A stretch of DNA of 64,000 bases from assembly GCA_036274115.1 (NCBI GenBank), contig DASUGI010000113.1, positions 1-64,000 on the forward strand, written 5' to 3'. The position numbers and the translations under genes are program-made. Shown piece after piece: positions 18,227 to 26,764 of this stretch (its first letter is position 1; the number at the start of each line of letters is the position of its first letter). The notes under the pieces are model-generated. The model saw nothing but the letters and a program-made list of their open reading frames with translations. It searched no databases and was not told the DNA's origin. Origin of the DNA: JADLHS01 sp036274115 (lineage in GTDB: Bacteria > Verrucomicrobiota > Verrucomicrobiia > Limisphaerales > JADLHS01).

Positions 18227-18961
18227 TCACTTTAGCGCGGTCCACTGGATGCCTTGGGCCAGCAACTTTCGGTAATTCTCGTTGCCGAATGCTTCCTTGC
18301 CGTGTCCCGGTTGCAGATAGACGACACGCGACTTGCCTTGAGTGCGCGCCCAGCCCAGCGGCTTCCCGCTCTTCGGATGCGTGGTCGTGATGAGTGGCGT
18401 TACGTCGTTGCTCACCCGGAAGCCCCAGTAAATCTCATCGTGAATGTCGAAGTCCTTCAGTCCCGCAGTTACCGGGTGATTCGTTGCTGCGATCACAACG
18501 CGGAAATCCACATCATGTTCCCAACCGGCCGCCTCCGTAACCGTGCCTGGCTTCTTCGGATCTGGTTCCTGATAACGCCCACCGATGATCTGCTCGTATT
18601 CGGACCAATCCTGATACGACACCAGCGCGTGGTGCAGCACCACCAGGCCGACTCCCTTCTCGAACAGCGCCTTGAACCTGGCCTTTTGCGCGTCGCTGAT
18701 CTTCTGCGGCATGTCGTAGAGGACCACCACTTGATAGTTCAACAGATCGCTGCGGTCATAGACACTCGCATTCGTCTTGGAATGTTCCGCCACCGTAAAT
18801 TCAATTTGCGCGTTCTCCGAAAACATCTGGAAGAACGGCTCACGCTCGAAGCCATGCCCGCCCGTCACGACGAGCACTTTGATCTTCTCGTCAGCCGCCC
18901 TTGCGTGATTCGTTGCAAGCAAGGCCACCGCGAACCCAACAAGCAGGAAAATCCACTTCAT
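18227..18961 (-). CDS. ThuA-domain protein (secreted)
   Basis: 244 residues. The start at 18961 is preferred over 18979 because AAAGGGG lies about 8 nt upstream and the signal peptide (MKWIFLLVGFAVALLATNHARA) then begins at once. The domain starts IKVLVVTGGHGFEREPFFQMF, typical of the ThuA family of class I glutamine amidotransferase-like folds, and includes GLVVLHHALVSYQDWSEY and a C-terminal VVYLQPGHGKEAFGNENY. In rhizobia ThuA acts in trehalose oxidation; in this phylum secreted ThuA proteins are widespread and accompany oxidoreductases. It starts 19 bp after the propeller/cytochrome gene, so the two are probably co-transcribed. Confidence 0.92.
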   Translation of the reverse strand: MKWIFLLVGFAVALLATNHARAADEKIKVLVVTGGHGFEREPFFQMFSENAQIEFTVAEHSKTNASVYDRSDLLNYQVVVLYDMPQKISDAQKARFKALFEKGVGLVVLHHALVSYQDWSEYEQIIGGRYQEPDPKKPGTVTEAAGWEHDVDFRVVIAATNHPVTAGLKDFDIHDEIYWGFRVSNDVTPLITTTHPKSGKPLGWARTQGKSRVVYLQPGHGKEAFGNENYRKLLAQGIQWTALK

Positions 18962-18979
18962 ATCAAAAACCCCTTTCAT

Positions 18980-21445
18980 TTAATGCGCAGTTAAAAGGAA
19001 CCTCATCAAATCCCGCTGTTGCTGCTCGGTCAACCCCTTCAACAGACCTTCCGGCATCAACGAAATCGCCGACGCTTTCATGCTCGCCACTTTCGACTTG
19101 GGAATCTTCCGGCTCTTGCCGGTCGCCTGCCCGAGTTCAATTTCATCATCTGCATTCTTCAACAAAACGCCAGTCTCCACCTCCCCATCCGTCAATTGAA
19201 CGTGGTACGCGATGTGATCGGGATTGATCGCCGCGCTGGGTTCGTTGATGTCCTTGAACACCGACGCGTAATCGCGATAGATCAAGTTGGAGAGGTCTGC
19301 GCCAATCGTCCCACCTTCACCACGAATCTGATGGCACTTGAAACAGCTGGCTTGTTCGCTGAAAAAGATCTCCTTGCCGCGCTGCCAACTCGCGCTCTCC
19401 AGTTCGGGAGCGCGATTCACCACCGCCGTCGCGAGATATGGCCTGGCCCATGGCAGCAAAACGCGGCGTAACGGCAGCGGTCGCGGACGCGGGTCTGCCG
19501 CCGTAAACCAACTCACATCCAACCGCGGTGGAGCGCCGCCCGTCGCCAGCACAACCTCCAAGGGCAACCAACGATTCTCTTTGGGCTGTGTCGTAATCCG
19601 CGCCTCGCTACTGCCGGTGCTGATGATATTGGTCCCGACCTTCAAATCCAGCGCCGCGTTTGCCTTAAGCACGAGGGTGACAGTCTCGGGTGGATACTCG
19701 TAATCGAGCTTCGATTCCGGTTGAACGGCGGGATGCAACATCGAGAACAAATCCAGTTGCGCGCGCAGCGTCAACTTGCCGTTCCGTTCAATGCACTTGA
19801 AGAACTGTTCATGACCGCGGCTGCCTCTGGTCAACCCGCGTGTTGCGACTAAATCCAGGTGCGGCAACCAACCGCTCCACCTCCCATCACCTCGCGTTGG
19901 CCGCCAAATCGCTTCCACGCCGGTCAGGTCAGTCTGCAAATCGATGTCAGAATTGCCACCTGCGATCGCGCCAGGCAACGTCCAGGCGTAGTTCACGCCC
20001 TCCGTACGCGGACTTGTCTCGATCAGAAACGAGGCATTGCCGTCAACACGAACTGACTCGACGGCTAATTCAAATCGCGGCATGGTTCGCTGATTCTTGA
20101 CGACCTGGTAGCCCGGACGGAAGGACTCAAAACGCTCACCCGCCGTGGCATATTTACCCATCGTGACCGAGTACTGTTCGGGAATCTCCAACACTTTCTT
20201 CAATCCAAGCGGGCGATCAAATACGATCTTTGTTTCAGTGGGACTCGTCGCATACGTGAGCACCGGCTGCGGCGCAGCCTTGTCGGTGTAGGAAATCTTG
20301 AACAACTTCCCCTTCCCTTGCGGTCCTGTGCCCCAATCCGGCTGGCCCGTGTGGCAGGCCACCAGCAAATCACCGTCCGGCGTCGGCACCGCGTCAATCG
20401 TCAGATACGCCGCGCACGCGATCAGATGATTCTGCGCCACGTAGCCCGCCGCTGTCTTGACCAATGTCGTGCGCCAGATTTTGCCGCGCGATTCTCCCGC
20501 CACAATGGCATCGCCATGCCACCAATCCGGACCAAATACCTTTTTGCCCTCATTGAAATGCAATCCGCACGTGGACTGGTGCTGCGGTCCGTAATCAAAC
20601 GTACTCGGTTCATCAATTACGTCGGGAAGATACTTCGGGTGACGCGGCGGAAAACCATAGTGTCTCCCCGGCTGAATGTGCAGCAGTTCGTCAAAGGGAT
20701 TTCCATTCGGAAGCCACGTCGCTCCCTCCTGGTCCGTCGCAAACAAATCCCCAGCAGCGTTAAAGGCCATTCCCACGGGAAACCGCATGCCCGTGCAGAT
20801 GATTTCGCGCCTTTTCCAATCGGGTGAAATCTTGATCACCGTGCCACGCTCACTGTGAATGTTGTAATCCGATTTGCCCGTGACCTTGTTAACGCGATAT
20901 GCCTCATTCCACGCATCAACTCCCAAACCGAAGAAGATGTAGCCGCCTTTATCCACGGCCACACCAATCGCGTCGAGATTCGAGCCCGCCGCCGAACTCG
21001 GTGGTTGCCAGCCACCCGTCACCGTTCGTAGTTCCGCCGTGCCGTCGCCCTTGTCGCGCAGATGAATAACGCGTCCTTGCCCCGGGATGTAAAGCCCATT
21101 CGCCCCCCAACACATGCCGATGCTGGGCAGAATCTCGTTCTTGTCATTCTTGTAGAAATGAGTAGCCGTATCCTCCAATCCATCGCCATTCGTATCCTTG
21201 AGTTGAAGCACATTCCCGTCGTAGCAAAGGGCGAAGAGCCGGCCATCCGGCGCGAACACGAGATTGTTGATGTTATTGACCTCCAGCGGCAATTCACGAA
21301 CGGTGAATCCGGGTACGAGCATCTGGATCGGAGGCGGATTGGAGACAATCACCAATTGTTTTTCGATGCGCCCCACTGCGGCATTCGCGCTAACGGCAAT
21401 ACCGCCAAGCAAGCCGGAAACAATCAGCAACGCGCGCAGGTTCAT
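18980..21445 (-). CDS. PVC-type membrane-bound dehydrogenase propeller with C-terminal cytochrome c domain
   Basis: 821 residues with an N-terminal signal peptide. Residues about 40-390 are a sorbosone/glucose dehydrogenase-like propeller (NNLVFAPDGRLFALCYDGNV, GMRFPVGMAFNAAGDLFATD). The middle region is beta-rich. Near the C-terminus lies a single haem c site, CFKCH, in ASCFKCHQIRGEGGTIGADL, of the haem-binding type common in Planctomycetota and Verrucomicrobiota. Likely oxidises a sugar or alcohol in the periplasm and passes electrons to the haem. It heads a probable operon with the ThuA gene. Substrate unknown. Confidence 0.88.
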   Translation of the reverse strand: MNLRALLIVSGLLGGIAVSANAAVGRIEKQLVIVSNPPPIQMLVPGFTVRELPLEVNNINNLVFAPDGRLFALCYDGNVLQLKDTNGDGLEDTATHFYKNDKNEILPSIGMCWGANGLYIPGQGRVIHLRDKGDGTAELRTVTGGWQPPSSAAGSNLDAIGVAVDKGGYIFFGLGVDAWNEAYRVNKVTGKSDYNIHSERGTVIKISPDWKRREIICTGMRFPVGMAFNAAGDLFATDQEGATWLPNGNPFDELLHIQPGRHYGFPPRHPKYLPDVIDEPSTFDYGPQHQSTCGLHFNEGKKVFGPDWWHGDAIVAGESRGKIWRTTLVKTAAGYVAQNHLIACAAYLTIDAVPTPDGDLLVACHTGQPDWGTGPQGKGKLFKISYTDKAAPQPVLTYATSPTETKIVFDRPLGLKKVLEIPEQYSVTMGKYATAGERFESFRPGYQVVKNQRTMPRFELAVESVRVDGNASFLIETSPRTEGVNYAWTLPGAIAGGNSDIDLQTDLTGVEAIWRPTRGDGRWSGWLPHLDLVATRGLTRGSRGHEQFFKCIERNGKLTLRAQLDLFSMLHPAVQPESKLDYEYPPETVTLVLKANAALDLKVGTNIISTGSSEARITTQPKENRWLPLEVVLATGGAPPRLDVSWFTAADPRPRPLPLRRVLLPWARPYLATAVVNRAPELESASWQRGKEIFFSEQASCFKCHQIRGEGGTIGADLSNLIYRDYASVFKDINEPSAAINPDHIAYHVQLTDGEVETGVLLKNADDEIELGQATGKSRKIPKSKVASMKASAISLMPEGLLKGLTEQQQRDLMRFLLTAH

Positions 21446-21521
21446 GCCCGATAATCTCAGGTCCCGTTCCTCGAATCAACACTCTGCCCGAGCGCACGGG
21501 AGCGAGTGAAGCGTCAACATC

Positions 21522-21652
21522 GTAGCGCAGATTTGTAATCTGCTGTATCGCCGAATTACATTCGGCTAACCGCCATTTGCGACGACCCAAAGAGATTTCG
21601 AAGCCATGCGGATTCCAAATCCGCGATACAGCAGAATGCAATTCTGCGCTAC
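21522..21652. repeat. Palindromic repeat element with GTAG foot (family 1)
   Basis: Two inverted arms, 21522-21551 and 21623-21652, match at about 27 of 30 positions and each begin GTAGCGCAGA when read inward. Each arm holds its own hairpins (for example CAGATTTGTAATCTG), and further hairpins lie between the arms (GCCGAATTACATTCGGC, GCGGATTCCAAATCCGC). The GTAG tetranucleotide at the foot followed by a hairpin matches the described form of RAYT-associated REP elements. It lies between the cytochrome gene and its upstream neighbour. Confidence 0.7.
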
Positions 21653-21663
21653 AACCGCCGCAT

Positions 21664-22389
21664 CTACCTGGAAGCTTTCTTGAACTCCAATGGCAACGAA
21701 GCTCCGCCCTGCTGCCATTCACCCTTGAGAGCCGCACCATTGGTGCTCAACGTTCCCTCGTAAACGCCGCCAAACCCTCGCGTCTCGAAACGCACTTTGT
21801 CCTTCTTGAGTGTGATCGCGCTGATGGGAATTCCATTCGCACCCTGATCCAGACTATCCATCGTGCCGGTCGCGCCACCTGACGCGGTCTTCGTGAGGTT
21901 CACCCGCAAACGCAGTTCACCCGCGCCAGTGGACAATGTCCCGTTCCACGTGCCTGCCAGTTTCTCCGCCGCCTGCTTGTTTGCCGCCAATTCCTCGGGC
22001 GACAGTTTTTCCTCCGACAACTTCGTCCCGCCCTTTTCCAGACTCAAAGGCAACACCACTGGCCCTTGCGACCACAGACCAGTCGCCTTTGTTCCCGTTG
22101 CATCCAGTGTTCCCACATAAAGTCCCTGCACCGACTTCACTTCCATCCGCAGCGTCTTGTTGCTCACCGTGGCTGGGTCCGCCGGGATATCACGCGCGCC
22201 CTGGTCAATGCTGTCCATCTTCGCGGACAGTCCACCACCAGCCCGCTTTGTGATTTTGAAAACCAAACGCAGCTTGGCCGCGCCAGTGTCGAGCGTTCCC
22301 TGCCAATTACCCGTGACATCGTTGGTCGTCGCCGTCAGAAATTGAACCGACAGCAACATTCCCAGTGCGATAAACAATTTTATTTTCAT
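21664..22389 (-). CDS. Secreted protein of two tandem copies of a ~95-residue beta domain
   Basis: 241 residues with a signal peptide (LFIALGMLLSVQFLTA). The mature protein is an internal duplication: GNWQGTLDTGAAKLRLVFK aligns with GTWNGTLSTGAGELRLRVN, and KMDSIDQGARDIP with TMDSLDQGANGIP. The two halves are roughly 50% identical. Single copies of this domain are known at the N-terminus of secreted alpha/beta hydrolases; here it stands alone without the hydrolase. Function unknown, perhaps a lipocalin-like binding module. It lies 15 bp after the NatB-like permease gene, so it may belong to that operon. Confidence 0.7.
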   Translation of the reverse strand: MKIKLFIALGMLLSVQFLTATTNDVTGNWQGTLDTGAAKLRLVFKITKRAGGGLSAKMDSIDQGARDIPADPATVSNKTLRMEVKSVQGLYVGTLDATGTKATGLWSQGPVVLPLSLEKGGTKLSEEKLSPEELAANKQAAEKLAGTWNGTLSTGAGELRLRVNLTKTASGGATGTMDSLDQGANGIPISAITLKKDKVRFETRGFGGVYEGTLSTNGAALKGEWQQGGASLPLEFKKASR

Positions 22390-22404
22390 TCAAATGCCAT
22401 CGTT

Positions 22405-23916
22405 TTAGCGCCTCACCCACCGGATCATTTCCAGCAGCTTCGGCGGTTGGCCGGTTCGCAGAATGCCGATGCGGAACACCTTGCCCGCCATCCACAACGC
22501 ACCGGCCGTGGACGCCAGCAACAGCAGTGTCGTTCCAATCAAGTCGATCAACGGCGGGTCAGCCATGGTGCGATTCATCATGATGAATGGAGTGTAAAGC
22601 GGAATCCACGACAGCACGCGCGCGAGCACACCGTTCGGGTCTTTGGGGATAAACGTCAGGGTCAGCAGCGGCACCATCATGATCATCGTAATCACGCCCA
22701 TGTAGCTTTGCGCCTCCTTGAGCGTGTTGCAAACGCTCCCCAGCGCCAGGATGCACGCGGCATACATCATGTAACCGAGCACGAAGTAAACGCCGAACAT
22801 CGGAATCAGGCTCGACGAATGCAGCACGGACAACATCTGATTCGTTATCATCGCCGCTCCGCCCGTTCCGCTGGTCTTCCACAACAGAATTCCCACCAAC
22901 GCCAGCATCCACGAACCGACCATCGTCAATCCCACCGCCGCAATGCCGAACAGTTTTCCCATCATCAACTCACCCGGCGTCACCGACGACAACAAGACTT
23001 CGATGATGCGATTCGATTTCTCCTCGATGATGTTGCTCAGCAGCATCTGGACGATCGCGAAGATGGCCACCCACAGCAGGTAAACAAACGCGCTCGGCGC
23101 CCATTGCTTGATAATGTCCGTGGCGCTGACCGCTTCCTTGCCGCTTTCCTTCTTTGGATTCAGACTGGCAAACGGCGCGTAGGTTTGCTCCACCTCGCGA
23201 ATCACCGCGGCGTCCAATCCGCGCGCCAGATATTCCCGGCGACGAATCTCCGTGTTCACTGTCTCCTCGACTTCCTCGCGCAGCTTGGTGTCCGCGAGAT
23301 TTCCGGCCCAATACTCAATCCCCTGCCCGGTCGCGGACTTGTCTTTGGGCCGCCTGATTTGCTGGTCGATGTCTCGCGGAATCAGAATTGCCGCCGCCAG
23401 ACCGACCTTCTGTCCATCTGCTTCGGCCTGTCGTTCTCCACGCAGATAAGGCTTCAATTCCTGCGCGAGCGTGGCAATCTCCGCGTCCGCGTTCAATCCG
23501 TCTGGCAACGGCGCCATCTGAAAGGCGCGGCGCGGTGGCTTGAAAGGTGGCGCTCCGGGTTTCAAGCGCGATTGCAGTTGCGCCAGGTAATTCGATTGCC
23601 CGCCCGAGCTGATGAACTCGTCGAGTGAACCTGGCGCGTTGCCGGGATCCGCATACTTGCGCCCATACTCTTTCAAGGCAGCGAAAACCTGGCCCTGATA
23701 GGAACGCTCAAGCTTCGCCTCGATAATCGGCGCAAGCGTTTTGGATTGATCCACGAGAACGAAGTGACGCGTCGGCGTGCCTTTCTTCTCCAACCAGATC
23801 GGCACTTGCACGCTGAAGAAAATGATGAGCGGCACCAAAAGGATGCCGAGCCAAAAGCCCTTGGTCTTGGCATTCTCGGCGTATTCGCGAAACGCAACCA
23901 GGAAGGCGAATTTCAT
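22405..23916 (-). CDS. NatB-type ABC-2 transporter permease
   Basis: 503-residue integral membrane protein. An N-terminal helix (GFWLGILLVPLIIFFSVQVP) is followed by a large extracytoplasmic domain of about 250 residues and then five or six C-terminal helices. EEKSNRIIEVLLSSVTPGEL is the conserved cytoplasmic segment of NatB-like permeases. Members export sodium or other substrates; the substrate cannot be read from sequence. Translationally coupled to the ATPase gene by a 4-bp ATGA overlap. Confidence 0.9.
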   Translation of the reverse strand: MKFAFLVAFREYAENAKTKGFWLGILLVPLIIFFSVQVPIWLEKKGTPTRHFVLVDQSKTLAPIIEAKLERSYQGQVFAALKEYGRKYADPGNAPGSLDEFISSGGQSNYLAQLQSRLKPGAPPFKPPRRAFQMAPLPDGLNADAEIATLAQELKPYLRGERQAEADGQKVGLAAAILIPRDIDQQIRRPKDKSATGQGIEYWAGNLADTKLREEVEETVNTEIRRREYLARGLDAAVIREVEQTYAPFASLNPKKESGKEAVSATDIIKQWAPSAFVYLLWVAIFAIVQMLLSNIIEEKSNRIIEVLLSSVTPGELMMGKLFGIAAVGLTMVGSWMLALVGILLWKTSGTGGAAMITNQMLSVLHSSSLIPMFGVYFVLGYMMYAACILALGSVCNTLKEAQSYMGVITMIMMVPLLTLTFIPKDPNGVLARVLSWIPLYTPFIMMNRTMADPPLIDLIGTTLLLLASTAGALWMAGKVFRIGILRTGQPPKLLEMIRWVRR

Positions 23917-24884
23917 CGGAACGATGCCTCCTTTGCTTCCGGTCCGACCAGTCGCACGAACACCTCGTGCAGCGTCGGTTCGGATTGATTGAAACTCCGC
24001 AGCCGGATGCCGCGGGCAAAGCAGGCTTGCAATACTGCCTCGGGCTCGGCTGCATCGCGCAACTCGAGTTCCCAGTGCCCGGCCAATTCCGGCTTTGCCG
24101 AACCATTCACCGGAACCGGCGGCAACACTGAAACCACTCCCGGCAATTCGCGCAGTGGCGCAACATCGTCGCCCGTCTCAATTCGCACCCGGCGCGGCAC
24201 GGTGCGTTTTGCCTCCGCAATCGTCCCGTCAAAAATCTTCCGCCCCTTGGCCATTAGCAGAATCCGGTCGCACAATCGTTCCGCGTGTTGCATCACGTGA
24301 GTGGAGAACAGCACCGTACGACCGCGCTTGGCCATGTCGCGGATGATTTCTTCCATCACCTGCTGATTCACCGGGTCGAGACCGGAGAAAGGTTCATCCA
24401 AGATGACAAACTCCGGGTCGTGCGCAATGGACGCCAGCACCTGCACTTTTTGACCCATGCCCTTCGAGAGCGCTTCGGTGGGCTTGTTCGCAAAATCCTT
24501 TAAGCCGTAGCGCTCGAGCAGTTCGAACGCCCGGCGCTTTGCATCACGCCGCCTCAATCCCTTCAGCGTGGCGAAGTAAGCGATCACCGCCCAGCTCTTC
24601 ATCTTTTTGTAAAGCCCCTTTTCCTCCGGCAGATAGCCAATACGCTGACGCACCTTCAGCGCCGAAGATTCTCCCAGCACCGTAATCGTTCCGCTGGTGG
24701 GCTTGATGATCTCCAGGATCATCCGGATTGTTGTGGTCTTGCCCGCCCCGTTCGGACCAAGGAAACCGTAGATTGATCCCGCCGGGAGACTGAAGCTCAC
24801 GTCGTCCACGGCCCGGAAGTCTCCGAATAGTTTGGTGACCCCGCGCAATTCGAGCGGGGTCGTTGAGGTCGCGTTCAGGTTCAC
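23913..24884 (-). CDS. NatA-type ABC transporter ATP-binding protein
   Basis: 323 residues, GTG start. Walker A is FLGPNGAGKTTTIRM; the signature is LSKGMGQKVQVLASIAHD, with the LSKGM variant common in the NatA/DUF4162 group; Walker B is FVILDEPFSGLDP. The C-terminal 80 residues match the accessory domain that follows such ATPases. It powers the neighbouring NatB-type permease. The gene starts 92 bp after the sigma factor gene on the same strand, so the sigma fusion could be co-transcribed with it. Confidence 0.93.
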   Translation of the reverse strand: MNLNATSTTPLELRGVTKLFGDFRAVDDVSFSLPAGSIYGFLGPNGAGKTTTIRMILEIIKPTSGTITVLGESSALKVRQRIGYLPEEKGLYKKMKSWAVIAYFATLKGLRRRDAKRRAFELLERYGLKDFANKPTEALSKGMGQKVQVLASIAHDPEFVILDEPFSGLDPVNQQVMEEIIRDMAKRGRTVLFSTHVMQHAERLCDRILLMAKGRKIFDGTIAEAKRTVPRRVRIETGDDVAPLRELPGVVSVLPPVPVNGSAKPELAGHWELELRDAAEPEAVLQACFARGIRLRSFNQSEPTLHEVFVRLVGPEAKEASFR

Positions 24885-24976
24885 AGTTGAGATCGCGTTG
24901 CTGCCAGAGACTATTCAGGAGACAACTCCAACGCCAGACTCTCACGCTTACAATTTCCGGCGATGATTCCAGCCGC

Positions 24977-26659
24977 TCACTTCGGCCCGGGCGCCATCAT
25001 CTTGCGATTGATCGCCAGGTTCATGCGATTGCCGTTGATGGCGATGGACCGGAATTCCTTGAACTTCTCAATTTCCGGCGCGCTCAACACCGGTCCGAGC
25101 CGGCCCAGCACCCGTCCATAGATGTCATCCAGCAATTTCAAGTTCTTCTCCGCCTCGGCTTCCGACGCGATGTTGCGGAAATTCAGCGTCGGGGTGGTCT
25201 GGAAATCCGCGGGCAGACCGGCCTGCTCCAGCGCTGCCCGCGTCTCTTCCTGCATCAATTGATAAATCTGTTTCGCCTTTTGGTTCTTGGCGTCGCTATC
25301 GCCCGTCATCATCGACTTGAACTGTTCCGCCGTCAGATAGCTCGCGATGTTCTGGGTGTAATCCTTGTATTGGCTCAGTTCCTCCGGCGTGAGCATGCTC
25401 TGAAGCTTTTGCAAAAACGCCGCCTCCTGCTCGGCGAACACTTGATTGAGCGCCTCTCCTGTCTTCCCATCCTTCAATACCTCCGTGATGCGATCAATGT
25501 TCTCCATCACGTTATCCGCCAGCAGATCGAACATTTTCTCAGACATCTCCGGCGAAAGGTTGATCCGATTCGTAAAATCCTTGTAAATCATGCTCATGCC
25601 GGTCCGCTGCTGCTTGCGGATCAATTCAAACATCTCCGGATTGTCGGTCATCCCGCTCAATGGACTTGGTCCATTGGTTTTCGATGCGGCGATTTCGATG
25701 TTCTCTCGCCGCAATCGCCCGACCTCCCCGCGCAACTTCAACGTATCTGACGAAGGCGCAGCAGCAACCGTCGTTGTCGGCGCGCTTGCACTCGCAACGA
25801 GATTCGACAATCGCTCGTTCTCCGCGATCAGATGAGCCGACGCCTCCTGCTGCTGGCGCAATGCCGCCTTGACTTCGTTCAATTTCGTCTGCGTGTTGTG
25901 GTGCATCACCCATGGAACCGCGACCCCTGCCGCCACTACTGCCGTGACAATTCCGACTTTCAATTTGGTCATGCTCATGATTTCCAGAAGAGTTAAGGTT
26001 GTTCCCGTGCCCGCCGCTGCACTGGCGAGTGCAGCCGATGAAATGGTAACTGCAAATCCCACTGGCGCCGCCGATACAGTTTGCGTCGCCAATACGGTCG
26101 CCAGGGCCGCGCCCGACAACGCCACCCCGCGCACCTTCAACAGTGATTCCAACTTGTTCAGCGCCCGATCCACGCGCTTGCGCGCCGCTTCCTCGTTGCT
26201 TCCCAGCGCTTCGCCCACCGACCGAAAATCTTTTTGCTCGAAGTAGCGCAACATGATGGCCGCGCGATCCTCCGCGCCCAACTGGTTCACCGCTTCATCC
26301 AGCACCGGCGCAATCAACGCAAAGTTCGCCGCGGAATGATCTTCACTGGCATTCATTTCTACCGCCTGCCTTTCTCGCGCCAGACGCCGACGCTCGCTCC
26401 GCATCACGTTGCTGGCCACAAAACACGTGTGCCGATGCAACCAACCTCCCAGCATGGATTCGCGCGAAAGCTTTTTGGCCATGCGCGCCAGGTCCGCAAA
26501 CACCGTTTGGGTGACGTCCTCGGCCAGATGCGCGTCCCCGTTCACCAACCGCACCGCCGCGGAATAAACCAGGTCCACGTAGCGCGACACCAACTCGCGA
26601 AACGCCTCTTCCGAGCCGGTTTTACCGTATTCTGCGAGCAATTGTTGGGTTTCGGTCAT
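24977..26659 (-). CDS. ECF sigma factor fused to a transmembrane and extracytoplasmic region
   Basis: 560 residues from the ATG of MTETQQLLAEYGKTGSEEAF. Residues about 15-85 are sigma region 2 (YVDLVYSAAVRLVNGDAHLAEDV in two overlapping helices) and about 120-185 region 4 (LGAEDRAAIMLRYFEQKDF, then EEAARKRVDRALNKLE). Hydrophobic stretches at about 195-240 and a clear helix VGIVTAVVAAGVAVPWVM lead to a coiled coil and a roughly 250-residue Met/Gln-rich C-terminal part. So the sigma domains would sit in the cytoplasm tethered to the membrane. Fused C-terminal regions of this sort are known in ECF groups of Planctomycetota and Verrucomicrobiota, where they may replace an anti-sigma factor. No separate anti-sigma gene is adjacent. 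Confidence 0.88.
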   Translation of the reverse strand: MTETQQLLAEYGKTGSEEAFRELVSRYVDLVYSAAVRLVNGDAHLAEDVTQTVFADLARMAKKLSRESMLGGWLHRHTCFVASNVMRSERRRLARERQAVEMNASEDHSAANFALIAPVLDEAVNQLGAEDRAAIMLRYFEQKDFRSVGEALGSNEEAARKRVDRALNKLESLLKVRGVALSGAALATVLATQTVSAAPVGFAVTISSAALASAAAGTGTTLTLLEIMSMTKLKVGIVTAVVAAGVAVPWVMHHNTQTKLNEVKAALRQQQEASAHLIAENERLSNLVASASAPTTTVAAAPSSDTLKLRGEVGRLRRENIEIAASKTNGPSPLSGMTDNPEMFELIRKQQRTGMSMIYKDFTNRINLSPEMSEKMFDLLADNVMENIDRITEVLKDGKTGEALNQVFAEQEAAFLQKLQSMLTPEELSQYKDYTQNIASYLTAEQFKSMMTGDSDAKNQKAKQIYQLMQEETRAALEQAGLPADFQTTPTLNFRNIASEAEAEKNLKLLDDIYGRVLGRLGPVLSAPEIEKFKEFRSIAINGNRMNLAINRKMMAPGPK

Positions 26660-26764
26660 CGACTTAACACTAGTAAAGACCCACCAACCTGGAAAAGCGG
26701 ACAAAAATCTTTGAGAAATTGAAGCGCGCTGGCCACTGGCCGGGCGACTGAATAAACTCCGCCA

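Noticed and set aside
22066..23628. A 520-codon plus-strand open frame opposite the NatB-type permease.
   Set aside because: His/Gln/Arg-rich with no motif; the minus-strand permease is unmistakable.
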